Positions 1 to 9,269 of a DNA stretch of 34,825 nucleotides are shown here, piece by piece (position 1 is the stretch's first letter; every line of letters starts with the position of its first letter). The notes below the pieces were generated by a model. It was not told the origin of the DNA, made no database searches, and worked only from the letters and a program-made list of their open reading frames with translations. The DNA is taken from positions 1 through 34,825 of the forward strand of contig JAGAPO010000110.1 of the NCBI GenBank assembly GCA_017623215.1. The letters are read 5' to 3'. A program made the translations under genes and the position numbers. Source of the stretch: Lachnospiraceae bacterium (GTDB lineage Bacteria > Bacillota > Clostridia > Lachnospirales > Lachnospiraceae).

Positions 1-82
1 ATCGAGTAATTGGTATACGGGCGATGCGCAGGCTGTCTTAAGAGGCGGTTCGGAAGGCAGGATAGGCAGAAAGAGCCGCCTT

Positions 83-562
83 TTGCCGAAAGGCAGGAGA
101 TCAGGAAGGAAGATTGCTCTTGGAAATGATCACGTAGCCGTCGAACGGAAGGAGCAGATCAAAGCGTATCTGACGGCGAAGGGGTATGAGGTGGTTGATT
201 ACGGAACGAATGCAAAAGAACGCTGCGACTACCCGGTGTACGGCAAACGGGTGGCGGACGCGGTTGCATCGGGGGAGTGTACCTACGGAATTCTGATCTG
301 CGGAACCGGCGTCGGAATCTCGCTTGCCGCGAATAAGGTGAAGGGAATCCGGGCGGTTGTCTGTTCAGAACCGTATTCTGCGCGCCTTGCACGCCAACAT
401 AATGACGCGAATATTCTCGCGTTCGGAGTCAGAGTGATCGGAGAGGCATTATCAGAGATGATCGTGGACGAATTCCTTGCGGCCGAATACGAGGGCGGAA
501 GGCATCAAAAGCGCGTGGATATGCTTCGGGCAATTGAGGAAGGCAGATTCGAAGAGCAATGA
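83..562 (+). CDS. rpiB: RpiB/LacAB-family sugar-phosphate isomerase (ribose-5-P or allose-6-P isomerase)
   Basis: Cytoplasmic aldose-ketose isomerase of the RpiB/LacA/LacB family. The core begins KIALGNDHVAVE and contains the hallmark GTGVGISLAANK loop and the H-N-D-A-N-I-L segment that shape the active site. Length (about 150 residues) is normal. The downstream kinase/epimerase fusion overlaps its stop codon (ATGA), so the two are probably translationally coupled. With those partners the likely substrate is D-allose 6-phosphate, giving D-allulose 6-phosphate, but ribose 5-phosphate is equally possible for the family. The start is doubtful. The position equivalent to the usual MKIALGNDH start is AGG at 107-109, well spaced from an AGGAGA-like ribosome-binding site at 95-100. 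The only orthodox start nearby is TTG at 83, which has no good binding site. The frame is open to the left edge, so an upstream start cannot be excluded. Confidence 0.9.
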   Translation: MPKGRRSGRKIALGNDHVAVERKEQIKAYLTAKGYEVVDYGTNAKERCDYPVYGKRVADAVASGECTYGILICGTGVGISLAANKVKGIRAVVCSEPYSARLARQHNDANILAFGVRVIGEALSEMIVDEFLAAEYEGGRHQKRVDMLRAIEEGRFEEQ

Positions 563-2220
563 AAGGAATGAAAAGCGATATGTACAGGCTTGGAGTTGAT
601 ATCGGAGGGACCAAGGTGAATGTGGGCATCATTGATGCGAACAATCAGCTCCTTGGAACGCGCAGGAGATATATCAAAGAGATTCAGGATTTTACATCCG
701 CGGTGCGGGAACTTACGGACGAATTATGCGGGGAGCTTGGTATCGCAAAAGAGGAGATAGTCTCTTTCGGAGTCGGGGTTCCCGGCACGGTCAGCGCAGA
801 CGGCCGCAGACTATTGAAAGCGCCGAACATCAGCATTCTATCGGAAACGATTGTGGAAGAGCTGGAAAAAGAGCTTTCCCTTCCTGGAATTCTGGTGCAG
901 GATTCGCGAGCGGCTGCGTGGGGCGAGTACGTGTGCGGGGGCGGCGCAGGAGCAAAGAGCGTAGTGTGCATTACACTTGGAACCGGAATCGGAACGGGCG
1001 TTGTGCTGGACGGAAAGATATACGCAGGCTCACTTGGAAGCGCCGGGGAGCTCGGACACATCCCCGTGCGCGAAGGCGGAAGAGCGTGCGGCTGCGGAAA
1101 GAAAGGCTGCCTTGAAAAATACTGCGCCGGCGGAGGCCTTACGATTACGGCATCGGAGCTCCTCGGAGAGGGGAAGACGGCGGAGGAGCTGTTCGAAGCG
1201 GCGAAAGCCGGGAACGAGGAGGCCCTTGAGGCAATTGCAGACGCGGTGCGGCTGCTTGGCGGAGCGGTGGTCTCGATTGTAAATCTCCTCTCCCCGGACT
1301 GCATCCTCTTTAGCGGCGGCTTAAGCGCGCAGGAGGAACTGTATGTGAATCCGCTGATTGAATATGTGAAGGAACACTGTTATACGGCTGGAACGCTGCC
1401 GGAATTAAAGCGGGCAAAGCTTTTGGAATACGCTCCGTTAATCGGAGCGGCGCTGATGCCGGTGCGCGCAAGAAGAACTCCAAAGTTATCCGCGTCCATT
1501 ATGTGTGCGGACGCTTTAAGACTTGGGCAGGCGTTAGATGATATAAAAGGGGCGGGAATTCAATACGTTCACTGCGATATCATGGATAATCATTTTGTGC
1601 CGAATCTGATGCTGCCGATGGAGATGATGAATCGGCTGCATGATTACACGGATATCCCGTTCGACTATCACATCATGGCGGAGAATCCGGGGAGTATTAT
1701 TGAAAAACTGGCAATTAAGGCGGGCGATATCATATCCGTTCATTATGAGAGCACGAATCATCTGCAGCTTGCGTTAAGTTCAATTCGGGATAAAGGTGCC
1801 GGGGCGGCCGTCGCGATCAATCCGGCAACCCCGATTGCGGTGCTTTCCGAGATTCTGCCCGAGATCGACATGGTGCTGCTTATGAGCGTCAATCCGGGAT
1901 TTGCGGGTCAGAAGATCGTGCCGTCGAGCTTCGATAAGATCAGGCGACTGCGGACGATGCTGGATGAGGCCGGATATGAGAAGGTTCTGATCGAAGTGGA
2001 TGGGAACTGCAGCTTCGAAAATGTTCCGAAGATGTACGCGGCAGGCGCTGATATCTTTGTAGTCGGAACCTCCAGCGTATTTAAAAAGGGGCTCAGCATT
2101 AAAGAAGGAACCCGGCAGCTGTATCATACCCTTGGAATGGAGACAGCAGGTGAAGCGGTGAACGGAGGAAGGAGAAGCAATTCTGACGGCTGTGGATGCC
2201 GGGAAGGGTCCGACAGGTAA
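559..2220 (+). CDS. Fusion of ROK-family sugar kinase and ribulose-phosphate/allulose-6-phosphate 3-epimerase
   Basis: This is a single 553-residue reading frame with two complete enzymes. Residues about 9-300 are a ROK kinase: the ATP phosphate loop DIGGTKVNVG near the start, GELGHI, and the zinc-binding CGCGKKGCLEKY around residues 176-187. Residues about 309-530 are a TIM-barrel epimerase: KLSASIMC, metal-binding HCDIMDNHFVPN, VNPGFAGQKI and the phosphate-binding VVGTSSVF. The join is a very short basic linker (MPVRARRTP, residues 300-308) where a kinase would normally stop. Known families AlsK and AlsE catalyse the first and last steps from D-allose to fructose 6-phosphate, and RpiB next door supplies the middle one. 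I infer an allose pathway; a general glucokinase plus ribulose-phosphate epimerase is the alternative. ATG at 580 is an alternative start with better binding-site spacing. Confidence 0.9.
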   Translation: MKGMKSDMYRLGVDIGGTKVNVGIIDANNQLLGTRRRYIKEIQDFTSAVRELTDELCGELGIAKEEIVSFGVGVPGTVSADGRRLLKAPNISILSETIVEELEKELSLPGILVQDSRAAAWGEYVCGGGAGAKSVVCITLGTGIGTGVVLDGKIYAGSLGSAGELGHIPVREGGRACGCGKKGCLEKYCAGGGLTITASELLGEGKTAEELFEAAKAGNEEALEAIADAVRLLGGAVVSIVNLLSPDCILFSGGLSAQEELYVNPLIEYVKEHCYTAGTLPELKRAKLLEYAPLIGAALMPVRARRTPKLSASIMCADALRLGQALDDIKGAGIQYVHCDIMDNHFVPNLMLPMEMMNRLHDYTDIPFDYHIMAENPGSIIEKLAIKAGDIISVHYESTNHLQLALSSIRDKGAGAAVAINPATPIAVLSEILPEIDMVLLMSVNPGFAGQKIVPSSFDKIRRLRTMLDEAGYEKVLIEVDGNCSFENVPKMYAAGADIFVVGTSSVFKKGLSIKEGTRQLYHTLGMETAGEAVNGGRRSNSDGCGCREGSDR

Positions 2221-2267
2221 AAAGGGCAGATGATACAAAAAAGGACGGGAGACAGGAGGATACGGAT

Positions 2268-3092
2268 ATGGCATTATCGATTGGATTACAGGTATATTCG
2301 GTAAGAGATTTTGCGGAGAAGGATTTTTACAGAACCTTAAAAGAGATAAAAGAGATGGGGTATGATGGCGTTGAATTCGCAGGACTATACGGGCATACCC
2401 CGGAGCGGGTAAAGGAAATGGCAGAAGAGATTGGACTCGTTCCGATCTCCGCGCATGTTGCGATCCCGGAGCTGCTTTCGGACATTCCGGGAACGGTTGC
2501 AGCTTATCGGAAGATTGGCTGCCGGTATCTTGCGATTCCCTGGCTTGGTGAAGCGGATCGCCCGGGAGCTGCAAACTACCCCAATACGGTAAAAGCGATT
2601 CGTGCGATTGCGGAGGAACTGAAAAAGCAGGGAGGTATGCTGCTCTACCACAATCACGATTTTGAATTCGTGAGGATAGACGGCAAATACGCGCTGGACA
2701 GACTCTATGAGGAGATTCCGGAAGAGCTTTTGCAGACCGAGCTTGATACATGCTGGGTTAATGTGGCCGGAGAGAATCCCTCCGCGTACATCCGCAAATA
2801 CGCAGGGCGTGCTCCGGTGGTGCATCTGAAGGATTTTGTGATGCCAGGCAGGAAGCCGACGCAGCTGTACGAATTGATCGGAGCGGAACAGGAAGAGAAA
2901 GAAAATGCGGGCGAAGAATTCGAATTCCGTCCGACCGGATACGGAGCGCAGGACTTTAAGGAGATTCTGAATGCATCGAAGGAGGCCGGGGCTTCCTGGG
3001 TGATCGTAGAGCAGGACAGACCAAGCATGGGGAAGGATTCTATGGAATGTGTGAGGATGAGTATTGCGTATCTGAAGTCGATAATAGAATAG
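2268..3092 (+). CDS. TIM-barrel sugar phosphate isomerase/epimerase (AP-endonuclease-2 fold)
   Basis: A 274-residue xylose-isomerase-like TIM-barrel protein of the IolE/hydroxypyruvate-isomerase superfamily. It begins MALSIGLQVYSVRD, typical of the family. Putative metal ligands are visible in LLYHNHDFEF, in ELDTCWVN and in VVHLKDF, with a final glutamate in WVIVEQDRP. Such enzymes isomerise or epimerise free or phosphorylated sugars and inositol derivatives; the exact substrate cannot be read from sequence. ATG at 2268 is chosen because AGGAGG lies about 9 bases upstream and the homologous sequence begins there. It lies 47 bp after the kinase/epimerase fusion in the same direction and is followed by a dehydrogenase, so it probably feeds a rarer sugar into the same pathway. 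Confidence 0.85.
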   Translation: MALSIGLQVYSVRDFAEKDFYRTLKEIKEMGYDGVEFAGLYGHTPERVKEMAEEIGLVPISAHVAIPELLSDIPGTVAAYRKIGCRYLAIPWLGEADRPGAANYPNTVKAIRAIAEELKKQGGMLLYHNHDFEFVRIDGKYALDRLYEEIPEELLQTELDTCWVNVAGENPSAYIRKYAGRAPVVHLKDFVMPGRKPTQLYELIGAEQEEKENAGEEFEFRPTGYGAQDFKEILNASKEAGASWVIVEQDRPSMGKDSMECVRMSIAYLKSIIE

Positions 3093-3167
3093 AAGCGCCC
3101 TTTCATTCGGAGATTTGTGCCCGGCGGCCCCATTTTTAGGGGCTGGCAGGCAAGAAGGGAGGTTGCC

Positions 3168-4154
3168 ATGAAACAATTAATCATGGAAGGTCCGAAAAAA
3201 AGTAAAATTATCGAGGTTGATATCCCGAAGATTAACGAGAATCAGCTTCTGGTCAAGGTAATTTATACTGGAATGTGCCATTCCGAATATTATCCATGGT
3301 GCACGGCAAAGCCGGGAGATGTTTTTGGGCATGAGACGGTTGGTATTGTGGCGGATAAGGGAAGTCAGGTGACGGGCTTTCGGATTGGCGATCGGGTTAC
3401 CGGTCTTGGCGGAGGAGGCTATAAGGAATATATCGTGATGGAGCCGGCCAAGACGTTTTTGGTACCGGAGAATCTAACGAGTGAGGACGCGGTCGCAGAG
3501 CCGCTTGCCTGTATGATGAGCGCCGCGGAGCGTGTGGATACGGAGCGGGTCGGCGATACCATCGTGGTGGTAGGAACCGGTTACATGGGGCTTGGAATGG
3601 TCTCGCTGTTCAGGGCAAGAGGCTATGCGAATGTCATTGCGGTGGACAAACGCGAGGTTGCGCTTGAGAATGCGAAACATTACGGGGCGACGGAATGTTA
3701 CCGCCCGGAGGAGCTTCCGGAATCGTTTTTGCTGAACTGGGATACGTGGGAGAAGCCGGATCTGACACGAGATGGCCATAAGACGGACATCTTTCACCGC
3801 GGATTTTCGAATGTGGTGGAATTCACCGGAACACCGGACGGACTTGCGCTTGCGGGGGAGCTGGTCTGTGCACACGGAAGACTTGGAATTGCGGGATTTC
3901 ACAATGACGGGCCGCGAACGGTGGACTTTAAGCTCTGGAATATGAAAGCGATGACCATGTATAACTGCCACGAGAGAAGAATCGAGTATGAGGCAACCTT
4001 GTGTGAACGGGCACTTCGGCTGCTTGCACAGGATCAGTGGAGATTTCTGGGGGCTGCGAGACATATCTATTCCTTAAAGGAATTTGACAGGGCAAATGAA
4101 GATATGGCAGTGCATCGGGATAATTTTATTAAGGGCTTGGTGACCTGTGAATAA
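3168..4154 (+). CDS. Zinc-dependent medium-chain alcohol/polyol dehydrogenase
   Basis: Medium-chain dehydrogenase/reductase, 328 residues. The N-terminal GroES-like domain carries the catalytic zinc ligands in YTGMCHSEYY and FGHETVG. The Rossmann domain has the NAD-binding VVVGTGYMGLG followed by an acidic residue (VDKRE), which favours NAD over NADP. I see no four-cysteine structural zinc loop, so it belongs to a subgroup with only catalytic zinc. It probably oxidises a sugar, sugar alcohol or inositol; the substrate is unknown. ATG at 3168 has a GGGAGG binding site. It is the last gene of the sugar operon: a 75-bp gap containing a small GCCCC/GGGGC hairpin separates it from the isomerase gene, and a strong terminator follows. 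Confidence 0.85.
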   Translation: MKQLIMEGPKKSKIIEVDIPKINENQLLVKVIYTGMCHSEYYPWCTAKPGDVFGHETVGIVADKGSQVTGFRIGDRVTGLGGGGYKEYIVMEPAKTFLVPENLTSEDAVAEPLACMMSAAERVDTERVGDTIVVVGTGYMGLGMVSLFRARGYANVIAVDKREVALENAKHYGATECYRPEELPESFLLNWDTWEKPDLTRDGHKTDIFHRGFSNVVEFTGTPDGLALAGELVCAHGRLGIAGFHNDGPRTVDFKLWNMKAMTMYNCHERRIEYEATLCERALRLLAQDQWRFLGAARHIYSLKEFDRANEDMAVHRDNFIKGLVTCE

Positions 4155-4158
4155 TGTT

Positions 4159-4210
4159 AAAAAGGAGGACGTTCGTCGGGAGTTTCCGGACGGAGCGGTG
4201 CCTCCTTTTT
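4159..4210 (+). terminator. Rho-independent terminator of the sugar operon
   Basis: A 10-bp perfect stem, AAAAAGGAGG at 4159-4168 with CCTCCTTTTT at 4201-4210, starts five bases after the dehydrogenase stop codon. It is A-rich on the left and T-rich on the right, so it could work in both directions. Confidence 0.85.
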
Positions 4211-4242
4211 GCTTGTGCTTTTGAATGTGTTCACAATTCCTC

Positions 4243-4271
4243 TTTTCAATCCATTCGCTTAGTGATATAAT
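4243..4271 (+). promoter_or_regulatory. Sigma-A-type promoter for the 4300-10097 operon
   Basis: TATAAT at 4266-4271 is a perfect -10 element. At 17-bp spacing is TTTTCA (4243-4248), a 4/6 match to the -35 consensus. It lies between the preceding terminator and the GTG start at 4300, giving a leader of about 20 bases. Confidence 0.7.
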
Positions 4272-4299
4272 AAGGGTAATTCATATTTGAGGTGAGAAC

Positions 4300-7200
4300 G
4301 TGAAAGAAAAGATAGAACAGCTTTCGAAAGGAATATTCACATATCGGATGCCGCAGCTGTGTCTGCCGGAGAAGATAGAGGTGTCTGTGGAGACCGGAAA
4401 GGTATTCTCGGGCTCTCTTTTGATCCGGAATGAGAAGAATACACGGATGAAAGGAGTGATCTATTCTTCGAGCAGATGGTTTGTAATCGAGGATGACAAG
4501 TTCATCGGCGAGGCGAACGAGATTCATTATCATGTAGATGCGGCATACCTGAATGCGGGCGATGTGGTGCAGGGCGTTATGAGCGTGGTCAGCGACTGCG
4601 GGGAAGCGGCAGTGCCGTTCACTGTAATGGTAGAAGCTCCCTATTGTATGAGTTCGCTTGGGCGTATCAAGGATATGTTCCAGTTCACGAATCTGGCAAG
4701 AAGCAATCCGGCCGAGGCAAAGGAGCTGTTTGGGTCAGAGGATTTTGAGCGGATGTTAGCGGCCTACGATCGAAAATATCTGGTACTCTACCGGCATCTG
4801 AAGGGAAGCCGTTCTCGTTCCCAGGCGCTGGAGGAATTCCTGATTTGCATTCATAAGAAGCTGCAGATTCATTTTTCGGTTGATAAGACCTCCTTTTCGT
4901 ATGAGAACTGCAGGGAATCCTTTTCGGAGAAGATTACGGTAAGCAAGGATAACTGGGGATTTGCGGAGCTTCGGGTATCCTCGGATGCGGAATTCGTACA
5001 GCCGGATCATAAGATTTTGTGGACGGATAATTTTGTGGGAGATACCTGTTCGCTGGAATTCGTTGTGGATGCATCAAAGCTTCGCGATGGTATGAACCGG
5101 GCCAAGATTACACTTCGAAGTATTTACCAGGAGATTGAGATTGCAATTGAGTGCAGAAAGCCCGGGAACGCTGCGGAACACGGGGCAGGGGCCGTACGGA
5201 CGATTCGGAATCTGGCCGCTTCCCTCACAGGAACCTATATGCGGTTCCGCCTGAATGAAATATCGGTGTCCCGCTATATTCAGGAGTCGAGAGAGGTCTT
5301 GGACAGGCTTTTAAGCTTTCAGGAGGATGAGTATCTGGAGAGCGCTTCCGGAGATGACTCCATGCTCCGATTTGAATTGTACCGCATTCACTTGAATCTG
5401 GTGGCGGGGAAAGAGAATAAGTCGAGAGCGCAGCTGAAGGCCCTTGCACAGAAGAAAGAGGAATTGCGTCAGAACGCGGTGTTTGAATACTGTGCCCTGC
5501 TCTATTTGGAGGCGCTGCATCAAAAGAGCGAGGAATATGTTCAGAAGGTCTGCGGAGAAATCTGGGAGATCTACCAGAAGGAGAATAATTCCTGGGAGAT
5601 TCTTTGGTTTTTATTATACCTGGATAAACGATATGACTTAAACCCGGAGTTGAAGCTTTCTGATATTCGGGCTCAATTTAACGCGGGCTGTCACAGCCCG
5701 GTTCTGTATTATGAGGCGGCGTCTATTTATCGGGACAATGCCGCACTTTTGAAGGATTTGGGACAGTTTGAGATTCAGGTTATGCATTTTGCGGCAAGAA
5801 AAGGAATGATAAGCAGGGAGACGGCTTCCTGTATTACCTGTCTTGCAGCGAGAGAGAAGGATTTCCAGCCGCTGATTTTCGAGGTGTTGCTTCGCTGTTA
5901 TGAAAAGTATTCCACTAAGGATACGCTGTCTGCGATTTGCAGTATGCTGATTAAGGGGAATAAGACGGAGGAGATGTATTTCCCGTGGTTCGAGCGCGGC
6001 GTTGAGGAACAGCTGCGAATTCTGGAATTATACGAATACTATATGTACACGCTGCCGGAGAATATTAAGGAGCCGATTGCATCTCCGGTGCTGACGTATT
6101 TTGTCTACAATAATAATTTAAATGATCGCAAGAAGGATTATCTGTTCGCGAATCTGATCGGTCACAAAGAAGAGCAGGGAGCGATGTATCGCAGCTACCG
6201 CGCTCAGATTGAGGAGCATGCGAAGAAGCAGCTGAAGCTTGGGAATCTGAATCCGTATCTTGCGGTGGTATATGATGATGTCATCAACAGGGATACCATA
6301 ACAGCTGAGATGGTACAGGTACTTCCGAATCTGGTGTTCCAGTACGATTTGGAGTGCTCCAATCCCGGTATCAGGCAGGTTCTCGTGGTTCATAAGGAGG
6401 ATGAGCAGGAGGTGATTACGCCGCTTGTCAATGGTATCGCACGAGTGGAGTTATACACCTCCGACGCAGAGATATTGCTGATTGATCAGAACGAGAACCG
6501 GTATTCCGCAACCGTGGAATACAAGCTATATCCGCTCATGCACGCGGGAGATTATCTGAAGCGCTGTTACGAGCTCGGCTGCGAGGATCGCAGACTGGTG
6601 CTGAATCTGGCTGAGAAGGCGCAGGGATATCAGAAGTTTGACGAGGATTCCATTGCACTTAGGCTTTCGGCAGTGGAGAACGAGGAAATCTCGGGAGAGC
6701 TGCGCAGTGAATATCTGGATACGCTGGTTCACTACTATTATGATAATTTTGAGAATGAACTGCTGGACGGCGTATTAAAGCGACTGGATCTGCACTTTCT
6801 GCCGCAGGCGGAGCGCAAGAAGATGATAGAGCTTTTGATTGTGCGGGATATGTACCGGCAGGCTGCCGATGCAATCGCGGAATTCGGTTCGGACGAAATT
6901 CAGGTGAAGCGTCTGATCAAGCTGTCCTGGTATTTTATCAGAGAGAAGGAGGATATATCAGGCAATCGTGTCTTCCTGGAGGTGTGCTACTCCATTTTCT
7001 TACAGGGAAAATACGATGAGACGGTTCTGAACTACCTGGTGCAGAATTTTTACGGAACAACCTTTGAGATGCACCAGATCTGGAAGGCGGCAAGGTCGTT
7101 CGAGCTGGATACGTTCGTGTTGGAGGACAGGCTGCTGGCGCAGATGCTGTTCGCCGAGAACTTTATCGAGGAGAGCGTTCCGGTATTCCGCAGCTACTAT

Positions 7201-7920
7201 CGCAACGGCTGCAGCAGGAAGCTGGTTCGGGCGGCGCTGTCCTATTACGCATATTGTTTTCTGATGGAAAGACGGCCGCTTACGCAGGAGCTGTTCGATA
7301 TCATGAAGCGGGAGCTCGGATATGAGGAGAACGATGTCTGCAGGCTGGCGATTCTGAAATATTACTCTGAGCAGGAGCTGCTTACGGACAGTGAATTAAA
7401 GCTCATCGATCTGGAACTGATTAAGATGGCGGAGAAAGGAATTAAGCTTCCGTTCTTTGCACGTTTTGGAGATAAGACGCGGATCTCGCGCAGTATGCAG
7501 GATAAATGCATGGTTCAGTACCGGGCAGAACCCGGAATGCGTCTTGCGCTGACCTGGACGGTGGTACGGGCCGGAGAGTCGCAGGAGAAAAAGGAAGAAC
7601 TGCTTTCCAGGCAGGGACGCGGCACTATGATGGAGCATGTGTTCTGCGGAATCTATGTCAGTGAATTTGTACTGTTCCGGGATGAGGAGCTGGTCTATGA
7701 GATTTCCGAGATGACGCAGAGCGGGCCCAATTCTCTGGCAAGAGGCGTCATGCGGATGGCGGGAGGCGGAACGGATGGTGCGAGCCGGTATGGTTTGCTG
7801 AACCGAATTATGGAATCGGAGATTGCGGGAGATGACGATACAGCGATGGATCGAATCGGGCAATATATCAGAACGGATTACGTGATTCGGAAGGTGTTCC
7901 GGCCGATAGAAAGGCCTTAG
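4300..7920 (+). CDS. Very large uncharacterised protein (DUF5717-like), 1206 aa
   Basis: I do not know a function. The protein matches my memory of the large Lachnospiraceae family labelled DUF5717; this needs a profile search. GTG at 4300 is chosen because GAGGTGA lies just upstream. No signal peptide or membrane helix is visible, so it is probably cytoplasmic. Residues about 20-110 and 185-290 read as two beta-sandwich-like domains with alternating hydrophobic strands. Residues about 300-1090 are almost all helical, with repeated Leu/Tyr/Ala-rich pairs resembling TPR or other alpha-solenoid repeats. The last roughly 120 residues return to mixed beta. This is a scaffold-like layout. The next two genes, a degenerate Hsp70-fold protein and a TPR protein, follow in the same direction and probably form a complex with it. 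Confidence 0.85.
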   Translation: MKEKIEQLSKGIFTYRMPQLCLPEKIEVSVETGKVFSGSLLIRNEKNTRMKGVIYSSSRWFVIEDDKFIGEANEIHYHVDAAYLNAGDVVQGVMSVVSDCGEAAVPFTVMVEAPYCMSSLGRIKDMFQFTNLARSNPAEAKELFGSEDFERMLAAYDRKYLVLYRHLKGSRSRSQALEEFLICIHKKLQIHFSVDKTSFSYENCRESFSEKITVSKDNWGFAELRVSSDAEFVQPDHKILWTDNFVGDTCSLEFVVDASKLRDGMNRAKITLRSIYQEIEIAIECRKPGNAAEHGAGAVRTIRNLAASLTGTYMRFRLNEISVSRYIQESREVLDRLLSFQEDEYLESASGDDSMLRFELYRIHLNLVAGKENKSRAQLKALAQKKEELRQNAVFEYCALLYLEALHQKSEEYVQKVCGEIWEIYQKENNSWEILWFLLYLDKRYDLNPELKLSDIRAQFNAGCHSPVLYYEAASIYRDNAALLKDLGQFEIQVMHFAARKGMISRETASCITCLAAREKDFQPLIFEVLLRCYEKYSTKDTLSAICSMLIKGNKTEEMYFPWFERGVEEQLRILELYEYYMYTLPENIKEPIASPVLTYFVYNNNLNDRKKDYLFANLIGHKEEQGAMYRSYRAQIEEHAKKQLKLGNLNPYLAVVYDDVINRDTITAEMVQVLPNLVFQYDLECSNPGIRQVLVVHKEDEQEVITPLVNGIARVELYTSDAEILLIDQNENRYSATVEYKLYPLMHAGDYLKRCYELGCEDRRLVLNLAEKAQGYQKFDEDSIALRLSAVENEEISGELRSEYLDTLVHYYYDNFENELLDGVLKRLDLHFLPQAERKKMIELLIVRDMYRQAADAIAEFGSDEIQVKRLIKLSWYFIREKEDISGNRVFLEVCYSIFLQGKYDETVLNYLVQNFYGTTFEMHQIWKAARSFELDTFVLEDRLLAQMLFAENFIEESVPVFRSYYRNGCSRKLVRAALSYYAYCFLMERRPLTQELFDIMKRELGYEENDVCRLAILKYYSEQELLTDSELKLIDLELIKMAEKGIKLPFFARFGDKTRISRSMQDKCMVQYRAEPGMRLALTWTVVRAGESQEKKEELLSRQGRGTMMEHVFCGIYVSEFVLFRDEELVYEISEMTQSGPNSLARGVMRMAGGGTDGASRYGLLNRIMESEIAGDDDTAMDRIGQYIRTDYVIRKVFRPIERP

Positions 7921-7934
7921 TCCGGACAAGAGTT

Positions 7935-7954
7935 CCTGCGGCCAAAACCGCAGG
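7935..7954 (+). other. Intercistronic hairpin
   Basis: CCTGCGG (7935-7941) pairs perfectly with CCGCAGG (7948-7954) across a six-base loop, in the 57-bp gap between the 1206-aa gene and the Hsp70-fold gene. No T-run follows, so it is more likely an mRNA-processing or stability element than a terminator. Confidence 0.6.
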
Positions 7955-7977
7955 GAGTTCAGAAATGGAGATTAGCT

Positions 7978-9249
7978 ATGAGTGAGGAAGGAAAGATTCT
8001 GGCAGGCCTGGATCTGTGTGAGGAAGAAGCACAGCTGACCTGGTATGATGAGAAAAAAAGAGAGCCGGAATCCCTGAATGCATCCGGAGAGACCGTGGGG
8101 GAACAGGAGGATTGCCTGATTCCTGCGGTACTCGCGGTGAAGCCGGAGAGCGGGGAGTGGCTGTTCGGACAGGATGCCCTTCGCGCAGGAGACGGTGCGG
8201 TAAAGATTGACGGACTTCTTCGGAGAATTCGGGAGGGAGAAGCGTATGAACGGGACGGAATGTCCTTTTCACCGGAATTTCTGCTGGAGCGCTTCTTAAG
8301 AAAGGTACTGACCATATTGACGAACCGGTTCCCAGGAAAGCGAATTGCGGCACTGGCAGTGACGCTAAAGGAAGCGGATCCGGTGCCGGTTACAGCCGTC
8401 TACCGGGTGCTGCAGGCGCTCGGACTTGGAAGAGATCGCGCGGTGGTGCAGAGTCATTCGCAGAGCTTTGTGCATTATACTCTGAATCAGCCGAAGGATA
8501 TCTGGATGAATGATGTAGGGCTCTTTGAGCTTGACCGGCAAGGTCTGATGTATTATCAGCTCGGGATTAACCGCCGGATGGTTCCAATGACCGTGATGGT
8601 GAATAAAGAAGATCTTTCCGGAACCTTTGGATATGATTTGATTGAAGATAAGCTGCCGGTGGAGCAGCTGGATTATATTTTTGATAACCTTGCGAGAAGC
8701 GTGCTTCATAAGAAGATTGTCTCTACACTGTACATTACCGGCAAGGGCTTTGACGGAACCTGGGCGGATGAGACACTCAAGGGCCTGTGCGTGGGAAGAA
8801 GAGTGTTCAAAGGAAGGAATCTGTACGCAAAGGGTGCCTGCTATACTGCAAAGGAGCTTTTGGAAGAGGAGAAACCGGATTATCTGGTACTCGACGAGGA
8901 GATGCTTCCGGCAACCGTCAAAGTGAGACTCTACAGCGACGCAAGAATGCTGGACTGCGTACTGGTGCAGGCGGGAACGCCCTGGTATGAGGCAGAGAGC
9001 CGGATCACGATTATCCTGGATGATACGGATGAGATTGACTTTGTTGTAAGCAATCCGATGAAGAAGGAAAGCATTCATCAGGTAATGACGCTGGACGGGT
9101 TTTATAAAAGAGAGAATAAGACCTGCAGGCTCGCCCTGTCAATCCGGTTCCTGGATCGGATTACAGCGGTTGTGACAGTGCGCGATCTGGGCTTTGGAGA
9201 CTTTTATCCGAGCGGACATAGAATCTGGGAACAGATTTTGATTCTGTAA
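7978..9249 (+). CDS. Degenerate Hsp70/actin-fold protein (DUF5716-like)
   Basis: Protein of 423 residues, which I recall as the DUF5716 family. Read against DnaK, the order of elements follows an Hsp70 nucleotide-binding domain: a first strand ILAGLDL; IPAVLAV followed by GEWLFGQDAL; a helix SPEFLLERFL; AALAVTLKEADPVPV, where DnaK has its VITVPAYFND strand; a YTLNQP segment; and near the end ITGKGFDGTW then GRRVFKGRNLYAKGACYTA, like the GG...GAA end of Hsp70. The ATP phosphate loops are lost: GLDLCEEEAQ replaces GIDLGTTNS and GLFELDRQGL replaces DLGGGTFD. I infer a pseudo-ATPase or protein-binding relic of Hsp70. It lies 57 bp after the giant protein and 20 bp before a TPR protein, so all three probably act together. 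Confidence 0.8.
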   Translation: MSEEGKILAGLDLCEEEAQLTWYDEKKREPESLNASGETVGEQEDCLIPAVLAVKPESGEWLFGQDALRAGDGAVKIDGLLRRIREGEAYERDGMSFSPEFLLERFLRKVLTILTNRFPGKRIAALAVTLKEADPVPVTAVYRVLQALGLGRDRAVVQSHSQSFVHYTLNQPKDIWMNDVGLFELDRQGLMYYQLGINRRMVPMTVMVNKEDLSGTFGYDLIEDKLPVEQLDYIFDNLARSVLHKKIVSTLYITGKGFDGTWADETLKGLCVGRRVFKGRNLYAKGACYTAKELLEEEKPDYLVLDEEMLPATVKVRLYSDARMLDCVLVQAGTPWYEAESRITIILDDTDEIDFVVSNPMKKESIHQVMTLDGFYKRENKTCRLALSIRFLDRITAVVTVRDLGFGDFYPSGHRIWEQILIL

Positions 9250-9269
9250 CAGGAGGCGCGGTAATTCAG

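Noticed and set aside
684..1304. Long minus-strand frame opposite the kinase
   Set aside because: A shadow of the G/C-rich kinase coding sequence; no domain and no initiation signals.
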